This document shows, piece by piece, positions 9,740 to 21,699 of a stretch of 64,000 nt of DNA. Both the position numbers and the translations under genes were made by a program. Under the pieces are notes generated by a model, which saw only the letters and a program-made list of their open reading frames with translations, searched no databases and was not told the origin of the DNA. This stretch comes from Dryocosmus kuriphilus. Taxonomy: Eukaryota > Arthropoda > Insecta > Hymenoptera > Cynipidae. The DNA is taken from contig CM076190.1 of assembly GCA_038277395.1 (NCBI GenBank), forward strand, positions 252,251,989 through 252,315,988. The letters run 5' to 3'. Each line of letters starts with the position of its first letter. The first letter of the stretch is position 1.

Positions 9740-12700
9740 TAAATACATTAGTGCCCTTCCTTTTCTGTCACCTTATACCACTTATTATAATCTGATTCCT
9801 CAAAGAAACCCCAACTTTCTATTAAATGTTTTCCCCTATCTCTTTTCTTCAGTTCTTCGTACTTTACTCCATGTCCACCTTCAATATATCTACCCCCCTA
9901 AAGCTTGTTTCATTCATTTTCCCACCTAGTTAGTTCTACTTGCCTCCCTATCCTTTCCTCTTTCTCCCTCAAGCAATCCCTTGATAACATCCCTTCCTTC
10001 CGTCTCCTAGCTTCTTTTCAAACTTCAAAGCCCTCTTTGCCACCTTAGCAGTCAATTTATCTCTTTGTGCTTCTTCTCTCACCATACATCCCGGTGTCTT
10101 CCAGTCTACTCTTAGCGTCCAACTTATACTCGTATATCTTTCTCGTAGTCTCTCAATATCTTCTCTTTCCTTCCAATCCCACAACTCGGCTCCGTATCCT
10201 AATACCGGCGACATGAGTGTATAAAACAGCCATATTATTCTTCTCAATTCTTTTTTGACCTTCCTTCTCCTTCTCCCCATATCTGTCACATTAACCCTGC
10301 TGCTTCTTTTATCCTTTCGCTTATGTGAGCTCTGTGATGTCCGTCGGTTGGGAAGGTATATCCAAATATCTAAACTCCATTACTTTCTCTATCTTTACAC
10401 CCTTCCGTCTTCCTGTCCATATGGTTTCTTCTCTCCCCTTCTCTAAACCTCATTATCCTCGCCTTTTCTATATTTATTGTCAACATTTTCCCATCCAGGT
10501 ATTTCTCCAATCCTGTAATTAAGACCGCAATCTGTCCTTCGTCGACATTTTCCCTTTCAGGTATTTCTCCAATCCTGTTATTAAGACCAAATCTGTTCTA
10601 CGTGCTCCGCCATTATTATTATATTATCTGCATACGCCAATGTATATATATTTTCTTTCCGCTTCCTAATTCCTTCCCTACCTTTTGTATTCAGTTCATC
10701 TTCCAAGTCTGATTTTATTATGTTAAATAAGAGTGGTCTCAAAGGAAAATATTGTCTTTCGCCTCTCGCTAACCAGAAACTGTCTCCTACTTTTACCCTG
10801 CTTTTAGTCGCTAAAAATTTCCGTAACACTCCTTACTAATCCCTCTCTTATCCCTTTCTTCAGCATAATTTTTTCAATATCACCTCAGTCCAGTGTGTCA
10901 AATGCTGCTTTTAAATCCACGAACATCGTTAACATTCCCCCTTTCTTCCTTTCAATCCTTTTATTTGCCAGATCATTCAAAGCATATACGAGATGTTATC
11001 CATCACTCCCAATCTTGTCCTAAATCCTGTTCGGTTCAGTGGCACTATTTCAATTTCCTCAACTTTTTTCTTCTACCTCTCCAATAGAACAGTCAGATAT
11101 ATCTTATATAATGATGGCATTAACTCCACTCCTCTATAGTCTTTACCCTTTTCACCTTTACCCCTTTTCAATATAGGAATCACTATCTCTTCTTCCCATA
11201 AGTCCGGCCAGCCCTCTATTCTCGATACTCTATTCCACGTTGCCCGTATCTATTTCATTAACTCGTCCGCTCCGTATTTCCGGACATGATTCGCCATCTC
11301 ATCTATCTCAGAAGCCTTAGTATCCTTCGTTAATTCTGATACATTGTTAATTTTTTTCCTCCTTATGCCATCTTCCCCCTCTCTTTCCCTTCCCTCTTTT
11401 TTTCCTTTCTTAACTATATTCTCTGCCCCTCCTGGTGAATCTATAAAACATTTTTTTCATTCTACCATCTCAATATTGTGGCTTAATTTTTTCCTTCTTC
11501 ATCTGACTTTATTTACTACCTTCAAAACCTCTTCCTCTGCCCTAGCCTTCCCTGTCTCTTCTCCGAATCTTTTATTCTTCTCCTCTTTTTTCCTACCACA
11601 CACCTTAGTATACTGTTTCTCTATCCCCATATACTACTCTCCACTACCTTCCCTTTCCTCTATTTTCTTAATTGGTTTCTCACCTCCTTCTACCCTTTGC
11701 GTTCTTCATCTAACCCAGTTCTTCCGCGTCTTTCTAGCTTCCCTTTACTTGTACACTATGATACAATTCCCACACCAACCATCGCCATTTTAATTTCTGA
11801 GTTTATATTTCCCCCAATCATTTTCATATTATTTACATTTTCATTAAATTTCTCTATTCCATCCATGGAACAATCACCTCTGCTAGTTCCTTTACATTTA
11901 CTTCCCCTTTATTCTTAATTTCGCTGCCCCTTTCTCCCTCCAATGTCTCCATTATTGGGAAATGATCCGTATCTATATACTCCCTACCTCCAGCATCTTA
12001 ATATTTATTCTCAACTCCTCGTCCACTATCACATAACAGACTACCATCCCCTTTTTCCTCCTGCCGTGTACATTCCCCTTACTCTTCCCACCGTATATTT
12101 CCGTTTAAGGTAAAACATCCCATCCCTTCTAGGATTTTTAACAATTTCTCTCCCTCCCCGTTCAAACCTTTTTCTTTGGACCTCCTTCGTCTCTCTCTCC
12201 CCCATTTTTACCTCTTCTTTCTCCTGCTGTCGCATTAAAATCTCCCCCTATAATAAGCCTAATCGCTTCTTAATTTTCTTCCATTAATTTTTTTATCTTT
12301 CCCGATTTCTCCTGCATATCCCCTCTACATGCACCAGTAATATCTTTCAGCTCTCCTTTTCCAGCTTTATACCTCTACTATTACTCCTTCCGTTTCATCT
12401 TTCCTCTTTTCCATATCCTTGATCCCTGTCATAATTCCGTTTCGTATTCGCATCACTATTCCTCCCTTTGCTCTTCCTCTCTTATTCTTCTTCTTCGCAT
12501 CTTGCATCTTCTATATGTAACACTCCGGTAATCTTACCATTCTCTATCCCAACCCCTTTCAAGTATCCACTCTTCCGTCATTACTACTACTTCCCACTCT
12601 TCTAAATGTCTTATAAATTCCTTACCCTTCCTTCCCAAGCGCGCTAGGTTCCAGCAGCATAAACTCCCACCATACACCATCTACATATATTCTTCCGTAC

Positions 12701-13015
12701 TTAACCCAAGCTCTTTTTCCCTTTTTTCTCTCCTCTTAAGCTCTTCCCACTTCCTCACCTTCTTTTCTTGCTTCCTCCATTTCTAGCTTCTCATTTATCC
12801 AATTTAGCACTTACCCCACTCCTTCTTTCAACTCCTTTTCCTCTAATCATAAACTCTTTATCAATACATTCCTTCTTCTTTCCTCTCTCTCCTTCTCCTA
12901 TATTATTCTTTCTATTTTTCTCAGCCTTTCTTGATCCGCATTCCCAGTCCCTTCCCGTATAAGATCGCGATTTGGGCTTCCTCTCTTCTTCACTCTGTTT
13001 TCCAAATTTTGTACC
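9740..13015 (-). mobile_element. Truncated LINE (non-LTR retrotransposon), minus strand
   Basis: The whole interval is pyrimidine-rich on the plus strand because the purine-rich LINE coding strand lies on the minus. Its ORF2 pieces match those of the plus-strand LINE at 53,716: an endonuclease start resembling FWNLARLGKEGKEFIRHLEE near 12,660, reverse-transcriptase pieces near 10,600-10,830, and a C-terminal piece at 9969-10,289. Neither end matches the termini of the two LINEs further right, so both ends appear truncated. No target-site duplication was found. Confidence 0.7.
9969..12700 (-). pseudogene. LINE ORF2 relic (endonuclease and reverse transcriptase)
   Basis: ORF2 would nick target DNA and copy the LINE RNA into it. 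Readable parts, from 5' to 3' on the minus strand, are an endonuclease N-terminus (near 12,660-12,560), and an RT segment at 10,581-10,829 containing PLRPLLFNIIKSDLE and YADNIIIMAE. The catalytic YADD is YADN. The C-terminal piece contains YGAELWDWKEREDIERLRER and WKTPGCMVREEAQRDKL. These correspond to WGWNVYKRVE and REEK in the copy near 57,880. Many stops and frameshifts separate the parts, so the copy is inactive. Confidence 0.65.
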
Positions 13016-13029
13016 TTTTTATTGATATC

Positions 13030-16000
13030 TAGGAATTAAAAAAAAGTTACATCTAAGGAATCCAATGACTTTTAAATAATCCTAAGCAATTCGAGGAATT
13101 TCAAGGATTTTGGTACAGTCTTAAAGAATTTGAGAGGTTTTAAGGAATTTTAAAAACTTTATTAATTTGCGATATTCTAACAAATTCGAGAAACTTCTTG
13201 GAATGGGAGGAATTTCAAGAAATTAAAGAAAATTAAAATCTAAGAAATTCGAGAAATATCAAAGAATCTTAAGGAATTAGAAGAATTTCAAGAATTTTTA
13301 TGTAAATTTAAGAATTTCAATAGTTTTAAGGAAACCAATAAATTTCAAGGATTTCTCTGAATTTTAAAGAATTTCAATTAATTAAAGGGATTTCAAGGTA
13401 TTTCAAGGATTTTGAAGGAATTTTATGTTATTAAGGAAATTTCAAAGAATGTTAGGGAATACGAAGAATTCTCTAGAAACTTACGGAATTGCAAGGGATG
13501 AAAAAAAATTGTATCCAAGCAATTCATTGAATTTCAAATAATTTGAAGCAATCTGAGGAATTCCATGTATTTTTACGCAGCTTTGGAGAATTTTATGGAT
13601 GTTAAGTAAGAATTTCAATAATTTGCGAAATTTTAATGAGTTGGTAAAATTCCAAAGAATTTGACGATTTCTAAGAGTTTTCATGGAATTCCAAGAGTTT
13701 TCACGAAATTCAGAGGAATTCGCGGAATTTCAAGGGTTCTAAAAGTTTCAAGAAATTTAGAGAAGTTTAAATCATTCAAGGTTGTTTAAGGGTTTCGAGA
13801 AGATTCAAGGATTTTTATGTAATTTGAGGAAATTGAGAAGTTCTATAAACGGTAAGAATCTTAAGAACTTGTCATATTTTGTGAATTCGATAAATTTCAA
13901 GGAATTTGATGAACTCCAAGCTTTCCGTGGAACTCAAAGGAATTCGTAGAATTTCAAGGATAAAGTTGTAAAAATTTCAATTAGTTTAAGGAAATCTTAG
14001 TGTTGCGAAGAACTTTAAGGACCTTTAAGGTATTTAAGGAATGTGAGGGATTTGAAGAAAATTCAGGAATTTTGACAAATTCGTGAAATTTTAGCGATTT
14101 GAAGAAATTAAAAGGAGTTTCAGAAAATCGATTAATTTTCAAGGATTTCAAAGAAATTCGAGTAATTTTAAAGAATTCGAGAACTTTTTCGAGATTCTAT
14201 GAATTTTACGGAATTCGAGAAATATTGAGGTATTCGAGAAATTTTAAGAAATTCTAGGAAGTTTAAGTATTTTAAGGGAATCTTAAGTATTCGTAGAATT
14301 TCAGTGAATTTCAAGGAATTTTGAGGAATTTGATGAACTTTCGAGGGATCTAAGGGAAAAAAACGATTCCATAGGGTTTTAGGAATTTCAGGAAATTCAA
14401 CGCATTCCTGAAATCTCAAGAATACGAAAAATGTAAAGGAGTTTAAAGCAATTTATAGGAATTGGACGAAATTCAAGTAACTGGAGGGATATCAGGAAAA
14501 TCGAAGAAATTCGAAGTGTTTCAAGGGTTTTCAAGAATTCCAAGGATTTTCAAAGAATTTAAATAAATTTAAGGTATTAGAAGGACCTTGAAGTGATTTC
14601 TAGGATAATAATAATTTTAACAAATTATAGAAATTTCCGGGAAATTTTTAGGAATGTCCAGGAACATGAGGTAATTAAAAATTACCAAGAAATTCGAGGA
14701 ATTCCAAGGATTTTCAAAGAATTTAAAGGAATGTAACGAATTTCAAAGATTATAAATGTAGTTTAAGGAATTCAAAAATTTCAAATATATTGAGATATTC
14801 GAAGAATTTTCTAGGAATTTAAAGAGTATCAAGAAATGAAATGAAATTTAAAAAATTCAAGGAATGCGAGGAATTTCAAATAATTTTAAGCTATTCGGAG
14901 CGTTTCAAGCAAATTCAGGAATCTGAAGGACTTTTATACAATTTCAAAGAACTTAATGAGGTTTAGGAAATTTTAGGCAATTCAGTAATTTGTGAAATTT
15001 TAATCAATCCGAGAAACTCTAAGGCATTGGAGTAATTCAAAGAATTTTTAAGAAATTCAAAGGAATGCGCGGAATTTCAAGAAACTCGGGGACTTCCAAG
15101 GTCTTTAAAAGAATTTTCAGGATTTTCAAGAAATTTATAATATAATATAACTTATTAACTTATATATTTTCAGAAATTAATTAATTATTAAGTCGATTAA
15201 TCTTTAGGTTTTTAAGAAATTTAAGGAATTTGAGGAGTTTTAAGAAATTTGAGAAACATAAAGAAATAAAAAATTTTTAAAGAATACGAGAGATTCCAAG
15301 GAATTTAAGAAATTTTAAGAATTTTCAAGGAATTCAACGGAATTCAGGATTTTTAAGGAAGTCGAAGAATTTCAAGAATTTTGAGGAATCTCGAAGGATT
15401 TTGAAGCATCGTATAAAATAAAAATTCGAAGGAATTTGAGGAACTTCAAAGATTTTAAAGGAATTTTAAGGATTTCGAATAATGATGAGGATTTCAAATG
15501 ATTTCATGAAGTTTGAATTAAATGGTAAATTTTAAAGGCATTTGTGGAAACTTGCAGATTTTCAAGGAATTCTAAAAAAATCAACGAATTTGAGGGACTT
15601 ATAGAATTCATTGAATTCATAAAACGAATTGAATTTCTAAAATTTATTGAAATCGTAGAATTGCTTACAATTCCTTGAAATTGTTTGCAAATGTATCAAT
15701 TACTTCAAATTTTTTGGAAATCCTTCAAATTCCCCAAATTCCTTAAAATTATTCAAAATCCTTAAAATTCCTCGAATCCCTTGAATTCCTTGAAACTTTT
15801 GAAATTCCCTTAAATTTCTTGAAATTCCTTAAAATCCCTCTAAAATTTCTATAAACCCATAAAATTCCTTAAAACTCTCTGAAATTCTACGAAATCCTTA
15901 ATATTTCTTCAACATTCTAGGAATTCCTTTAATGCCTTGAAATCCATAGAACTGCTAAAAATTTTTGAATTTCCCGATTGTCTTTGATTTTGTTTAATTT

Positions 16001-16050
16001 CTTTAAATTCCTCGAAATTCTTTAAACTTCTGGGATATTCCTCGAATTTC
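13030..16050. repeat. Degenerate satellite-like DNA (GGAATTTCAAG family) with a polarity switch
   Basis: Variants of AAGGAATTTCAAG recur at roughly 10-15-base spacing from 13,030. From about 15,640 the same phrase appears as its complement (CCTTGAAATTCCTT), so the array reverses polarity there. The part from 14,235 is duplicated at 23,602-25,161. Minus-strand open frames at 13,481-13,684, 14,168-14,419 and 15,909-16,091 are composition shadows. Confidence 0.7.
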
Positions 16051-16939
16051 TTAAAGTTGCATTTTTGCACGTACCGTATACAGGGTGGCACAAAAGTATG
16101 GAAACCCCTGAATAACTCATCAACAAAGAATTTTTTTTGAAATATATTATTTACAAAAGTCTTACCATTTTCCCTGGCTATTCAATGGCGACCTCGTTTT
16201 GTCCTTGACCATGACCTTAAAGTACATATCGAGGTCAAATTAAATTTTTTTTTAAACGAGAAGCCCTATTTTTTATTGCAGATTTGGAAAACGCAGGAAA
16301 TTTTACGTTAAACTATGACCTTGACCATGTACTTCATCATGCATTCAAGCTCATTCAAAGGTCAAACTTGCTTTTTGCAATGAGAACCCAATTTTTCATT
16401 GTCGATGTGGAAAGAGCAGGAAAATTTATCTTCAAGTTTAATCCTGAACACAACCTTCAATGTCATTCCAAGGTCAAACTTGTTCTTCCAAATGGGAACA
16501 CCTTTCAATTTTTAATTGGGAAGCCCCATTCTTTATTGCGGACTTGGAAACAGTGGGAAATTTTACGCTCAAGTATGACCGTGTCCATGTCCATCACTAT
16601 GACCTTCAAGGTCAATCCAAGGTCAAACTTGTTTTTTCGAATGGGAAACCCTATTTTTCATTATAGATGTAGAAAGAGCAGGGCATTTTATCTCCAAGGT
16701 TAACCTTGCAAATGACCTTCAAGGTAATTCCAAGGTCAGACTTGTCTTTTCAAATGGAAACCCCTATTTTTTATTGCGGATTTGGAAAGCTTAGGAAATT
16801 TGACCTTCAAGTGTGACTTTATCCATAACCATGCAGTTGGCCTTGAACCAGGCTTTCAAGCTCATTCTCAAACGATGTTTTCAAGAATTTTGATACATTA
16901 GAGCCACTGTAGGGTATCTCCTAGCGATCTCACCCATTT

Positions 16940-17092
16940 AGGCAAGGCTAAAGATCCCGGCCAATTAAGGCAAGGAGTTGGCCCGGCCATTTAAGGCAAG
17001 GCTGACGATCCCAGTCAATTAAGGCCAGGAGATGATCTATCCACCTAAGACAAGGATAGCGATCCCGGCCAGTTGAGGCAAAACTTAAACCT
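16940..17092. repeat. Four ~30-35-bp tandem units inside the foldback transposon
   Basis: The phrase AAGGCAAGGCTAAAGATCCC, then GGCCAATT, recurs with variation four times. The same array is present at about 35,018-35,160 in the duplicated copy. Confidence 0.6.
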
Positions 17093-17094
17093 GT

Positions 17095-17300
17095 TTTCAA
17101 AATGTTCTCCACCAAAATCCTGTCAGATTCCTAGAAGGACATAAAAATTTTCCATCGCACTCCTTATCATATCAGGTGTAATATCAGCGCAAGCATTGAC
17201 TGTTTGTTTGTTTTATATCTGCTAAATCTCGTTGCTTAGTAAGGTACGCCTTATTTTTGATGTAGCCCCAAAGAAAAAAGTCAAGTGGAGTCGGATCAAG
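17095..17300 (-). pseudogene. Transposase C-terminal relic (DDD/E type, Tc1/mariner superfamily)
   Basis: On the minus strand the frame reads DPTPLDFFLWGYIKNKAYLT then KQRDLADIKQ. After a frameshift it reads VNACADITPDMIRSAMENFY and finally a stop followed by QDFGGEHFE. The (S)PD-TPLDFFLWG block is the usual context of the third catalytic acidic residue in Tc1/mariner-superfamily transposases, and a GG-HFE C-terminus is also typical. It supports placing the surrounding TIR element in that superfamily. Copy 2 has lost the first part and keeps only the last 20-30 codons (near 35,160-35,265). Confidence 0.55.
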
Positions 17301-17669
17301 GGCCCTGGCTGGCCTCACAGTGGCCGTAATTTTTCAAAATTTTTGAAAAAATCTTTTTAAAATGACCTTGATAGCCTGATTCAAGGCCAAGAGCATGCTT
17401 ATGGCTAAAGTCACATTTTAATGTAAAATTTCCTGCTCTTTCCATATCCGCAATAAAAAATGGGGGTTCCCAATTGAAAAAACAAGTGTGAGCTTGGAAT
17501 GTACTTGAAGATCATGGTCAAGGTTAAATTTGAAGATAAAATTTCCTCTTTTTTCCACACCCACAATGAAAAACAAGGGTTACCGTTTGAGAAAACAAGT
17601 TTCACCTTTAAATGAACTTGATGGTCACGGTCAAGGTCAGGGGTTTCCATACTTTTCTGCCACCCTGTA

Positions 17670-18890
17670 TAATTTTGCTCTAATGTAGAATTGGTGTTAA
17701 GAAATGCTATTAGTTCTGTCTTTGGAGACAGAGATAAATTTTTGGAATCATTTTCATATATATAATTTGTAATTATTACCTATTCTTGAATTAATTTATT
17801 TTTTCTGCAATAAAATCGTATCTATATCATTGATGATATTTTAATCCGCTTTTTTGCTTTAGAATTTCCCCTTTTAAAAGAATGTTACTAACATTGTTAA
17901 ATAAGTAAGGTTCTTTGCATTAATTCAGTCTTTACAGGAAGAGATATAATTTCTTATCATTTGGGATTTTTGCATCTGATGTATATAATTTTACCCTATC
18001 TTTCAATTAATAATTTTTTAAAAATTAAATTGCACCATTAATTGATTTAATATTGATACACATAAACGTGATTGTAAAAAACTATTATTTCTTCCACTGA
18101 AGTCGGAATCAGTAACATTTTTTGCATTAAAATCGTACTATTATTAAAAATGCGGTATTATGGTAGTGTAAAAAAAAGTGAAAATGAAGAATTATTATTT
18201 TTTTCCCCTTTTTCATTTCGTGTATTTAATTCTGCTTTATGGTTGAATTAATATCTTTTTTTTGATTGAAATCACATCATTAATTGAATTCATAAGACAT
18301 TTGGCTTCAAAATCGCCTAATCTAGTAAAAGGTTCATTAATACTGATAAACTAATAACGTTTTTTTTGCATTAATTCGATCTTCAGAATAATATCTTCTT
18401 TGATCATTTATACATGTAATGTATACAATTTTCCTCTATTTTGCAAAATAAAAAGTATAAAATCGATATCTTATGTATAAATTTAAAAATTAAAGAATTA
18501 AATTATTTTACCTCAATATGTGCGCTGCCTGAAGGTTAATGTTGACGATAACGATAATAAACTAATTGCATTCACTTTCTAAATGCATTGATGTGGAAAA
18601 TAAAAATTGACAAACTCTAAAATGTACGAAATTTAAAATAACAAGCTTTTAGTTATCGAAAAATAAAAAACCCGTATTCTCAAATTCGTCCATTTTATTG
18701 GGAAAATTCCTAAATTTAATATTTCGGCAATTTTAAAATTCGACAATTGAAGAATTTAGGGGAAACTAATAATTAGTTAATTTCACAATTCGTTAATTGT
18801 ATGGTTCGTAAATTAAATAATTCGGAAAATATTAATTTCGGATATTTTTAAATTTGCTATTTGTATAAATCGAGATTTTTGTTCTTCGAG
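17670..18890. other. AT-rich interval without genes
   Basis: Very AT-rich. It recurs at 35,765-36,278 plus 38,495-39,200 in the duplication. The part at 18,596-18,860 (phrase ACAAGCTTTTAGTTATCGAA) belongs to a dispersed repeat also seen near 38,950, 62,950 and 63,260. No coding frame is supportable. Confidence 0.5.
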
Positions 18891-20215
18891 GACGTTTGAC
18901 CTCCATAACGTTAGGTCCAAGGTAATTTGAAGGTGAAATGACGGGGAATCAGGAGAAAAATCTGAAAAAAATCGGGTTTACTTTTTTTGGTTCGCTGAAT
19001 CCGAATATGACACATGTTTGACCCCACGAGGTCAACTGAAGGTAATTTAAAGGTTATTTCAAGACCAGTTCAAGGTAAAAATCAGAAAGAGCCTTTCAGA
19101 AAAATCTAAAAAAAATCACATGTACGTTTTCTGGTTCGCTGAATCGATATATGACATGTGCTTGTTCCTACGAGACCACCTAAATGTCATTTCAACTTTA
19201 CTTCAGAGCCATTCCAAGGTTAAATCAGAATAACATTTCACAGAGGTCTGAAAAAATTTATATACAGGTCTCTGGTCGCGAATATTGTTGCGAAGATGGT
19301 ACAGAATTTCAAAGAAATGGGACACCCTATGAATCTGAAATTTCACTTTCTTGATTCTCACCTTGACTTCTTCCTAGAAACTCTAGGGGCTTTTAGAGAA
19401 GAACAAGGCGATATAATGCACAAGAAGTTGGGAGAATTTGAAAAAATATGTCAAGGTGTTTGGGTAAAGAATTTGTTAGCAAACTATTGCTGATGTCTAA
19501 AGAGAGACACAAATGGTGACTCGCATAAAAGAAAAGCGATTACAAGATCATTTGAGAATAAACGTAAGGGCTTTTACGACGAAGATTAATGTTTATCTTG
19601 AGCAAAGCTGATATCTAACAAGATCTGTAGTACTCTTTTTGTACTAGACACAACCCCCTCATGCTTCAGAGCGTAGATATAATAGCTTGTAACACCCACC
19701 AGTGTGTATACAGTTATCCTGATGCAGTTACTTCGATAGGGAATCTTACTTGAATGAATATAAATATTGAACAAAGATACATGGCTTAACTCAAAGGATA
19801 AAGCGCGCTGTAGTCCTCACGTCCCGTCAAACTATTCGGTCAGTTTTTTAAGATATGATTCATTGTTTTGCCTCAGCTTGACCATAATATGACCTTCAAA
19901 TGACCCTCAAAGGACTTTATGTGACATTTGAGGTTAAAGTGATACCAAAATCGGACTCCTCAAATATTTTAAGAATTTATCCACCGTCTTTTGGCACCTT
20001 AACTTTCAGATGACCCTCAGCGATGTGACGGAGGTCAACCGACTACGGCTTCGTGGACAGCGACAATTTATATTAATTTTTTCAGATTTTTCTGAAACCT
20101 TTTTCTGATTTAGCCCTAAGCTGACTATGAAATAACCTTGAAATGACGTTGAGGTGTCCTCGTAGGGACAAGTATATGTCACATTCGGATTCAAATACCC
20201 AAAAAACATACATGT
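18890..20215. repeat. Inverted arrays of ~100-130-bp units around a protein relic
   Basis: Units on the left (18,890-19,260; anchors TCTGAAAAAA, ACATGT, CGAGGTCAACTGAAGG) reappear in reverse complement on the right (19,985-20,215; anchors TTTTTCAGA, ACATGTG, GGAGGTCAACCGACTAC). The whole arrangement is duplicated at 39,200-40,530. It resembles the foldback plan of the element at 16,081 but has no recognisable terminal repeats. Confidence 0.5.
19270..19590 (+). pseudogene. Relic of an arthropod repetitive protein (SHLDFF motif), copy 1
   Basis: The frame reads NIVAKMVQNFKEMG then NLKFHFLDSHLDFFLETLGA, EEQGD, and CQGVWVKNLLANYC, then a stop, then CLKRDTNGDSHKRKA. I recall this order (N(M)SLK-HFL-SHLDFFPENLG ... 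YCW-LKRD) from abundant uncharacterised arthropod proteins thought to be mobile-element derived. The TGG (W) after YC has become TGA. The same relic is in the second copy at 39,590-39,905, so it predates the duplication. Confidence 0.5.
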
Positions 20216-20334
20216 GATTTATTAAAGGAGAAGATGGAGATTTCCTTAGAATATTGTCTTACGTCTGGGAAATTAGAATTAGGTAGAAAGGACGACACTT
20301 CCAGACCAATATAAAATTTTCAAGATTGAAATAT

Positions 20335-20397
20335 AATTTGAAATTACTGACGTTTCGTCATCTGGAATAGATGACCTCTTCAGAGTACAGAATTTCG
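20335..20397 (-). ncRNA. Hammerhead ribozyme core in Penelope pseudo-LTR (copy A)
   Basis: On the minus strand: GAAATT, CTGT, ACT, then CTGAAGA, G, stem II GTCATCT with loop ATTCC and AGATGAC, then GAAACGTC, AGT, AATTTC. CTGAAGA fits CUGANGA, GAAA is intact, and UH is UC. Stem I can pair ACT with AGT and GAAATT with AATTTC around a small internal bulge. Stem III would be only AC/GU, but ACGU is self-complementary, which would suit the dimeric hammerheads described for Penelope-like elements. Activity is untested. Confidence 0.7.
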
Positions 20398-21167
20398 AAA
20401 ATCTGTTGGAAGTACATACGAGGTACATTTAGGAAATAAACCGTGTTGTGATTACAAAGGTTACTTTGATGACAGAAAAGAACTTACCAAATTAGAAGGT
20501 CAGAAATATAATTACATCAGTTTTTAAAATATGGTTGATAAAAGTGTGTGTGATGATTCGTTTCGAAAAAATAAGAGAAAACCATGTTCAGAGTACGTAA
20601 CGAAATAAGTCATGAACAAATTTCTCCAAAGAGGGGTAAAACACCAGGAGTCCATTTAGTAAAATCTGTACTTAACAGGGAGAGAAAATTAGAAAATACT
20701 TAGGAAGAAAGAAAACATATATAAGGTCGGAATTTCATCTTTGAAAAGATTGACAGAAAACATAACCTAAAAGGTTTTCGTGAAATTATTAAAGAGTATA
20801 ATAAACTGATTTACCTTGAAGGAGTACTTTAAATTTTAAGAATTTTGATTCTTCCTTTGAAGTTCCATTTTTTTATAAAATTAGTGTGAATTTTGAAAAA
20901 TTATGAAAAGGAGTTTTGTTTTGATGGAACGAGGTACAACGTACCAAGCCATCGTGAGACCTTGTATGTCCTAATAGAAATGGAAGGTCAGATGGGATAT
21001 GAAAGTAATAGGGAAGGGAAGAACGAGAAGGAATGAAGGAAAGAGAGAAGGAAAGTGAAGAAAAAGAATTAAGGAAAGAGGGAAGTTGAAAACGTAGTCA
21101 GTTAAACTTTATATTGTGATCAGTGAATGTTGTTTAAAATCATGTTGTAGGCAGGATTATAAAAACT

Positions 21168-21541
21168 TCAATCAATAATCCTATTTAAAGCTCTCTCTCC
21201 TTCTTTTTCAATATAAACCATTTCCATGAAAGATCTTTTCTGGTAATTTTGTCCTTTATGTAAAATTTTAAAGTCATCCCATTTTATGGCTGATGAATGA
21301 CCGTTATGTTCTGAATGGATGTGTTTAGTTATTTCTTTGTGGTTCTTTTTGCAATGATTGATATTTCTAAGATGTTCATCTCCCTAGTTTTGAGAGATCT
21401 TTTTGTTTGGCCAATGTAGGATTGGCCACAAGGGCAGCTAAGTTTATAAACAATGTTACAATCTTCTAATTTTTCAAGCGTATCTTTGCCTAGTTTTATA
21501 AAAAAGTTAAATTTAGAATCGATTCTGAAGATTGTACTCAT
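21168..21541 (-). pseudogene. GIY-YIG endonuclease domain of Penelope copy A
   Basis: The domain nicks target DNA for Penelope integration. The minus-strand frame reads KFNFFIKLGKD, then VYKLSCPCGQSYIGQTKRSL. VYKL and YIG are the GIY-YIG motifs and CPCG is the cysteine pair typical of Penelope. A one-base deletion after KTR shifts the frame (copy C keeps RRDEHLRNINHCKKNHKE). The C-terminus would end in ALNRIID and a stop near 21,168. The same lesion in copy B shows it predates the duplication. Confidence 0.7.
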
Positions 21542-21699
21542 ATTATAATTTGAGAATAATCTGCGAATTGAATAAGAGATTTCAGGATAGAAATTAAAAG
21601 AGAAAATAGATTTTATAGGTCCAATAATTTGAAGATCATTAAAAGTTGAATTTTTTGTGGTAGAAGGTCTATTATTGATTTGAAATACCCTAGATTTGA

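Larger units (their letters stand above)
16081..17667. mobile_element. TA-flanked foldback transposon with inverted minisatellites (copy 1)
   Basis: The ends are inverted repeats: CAGGGTGGCACAAAAGTATG (then GAAACCCCTGA) on the left and its complement on the right, each flanked by TATA. This fits the TA target use of the Tc1/mariner superfamily. The left half holds about five degenerate units of roughly 110-130 bases (anchors CCAAGGTCAAACTTG, TTTTTCATTG, AAATTTTA). The right half holds units of the same family in the opposite orientation. A transposase C-terminal relic lies between. The open frames 16,284-16,703 and 17,411-17,650 are minisatellite translations, not genes. Confidence 0.7.

Noticed and set aside
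11344..11793. 149-codon plus frame rich in S, L, F, P
   Set aside because: Same effect over the minus-strand LINE at 9,740-13,015.
16284..16703. 139-codon frame in the foldback transposon
   Set aside because: It translates degenerate minisatellite units; the same phrase is read in other frames nearby.
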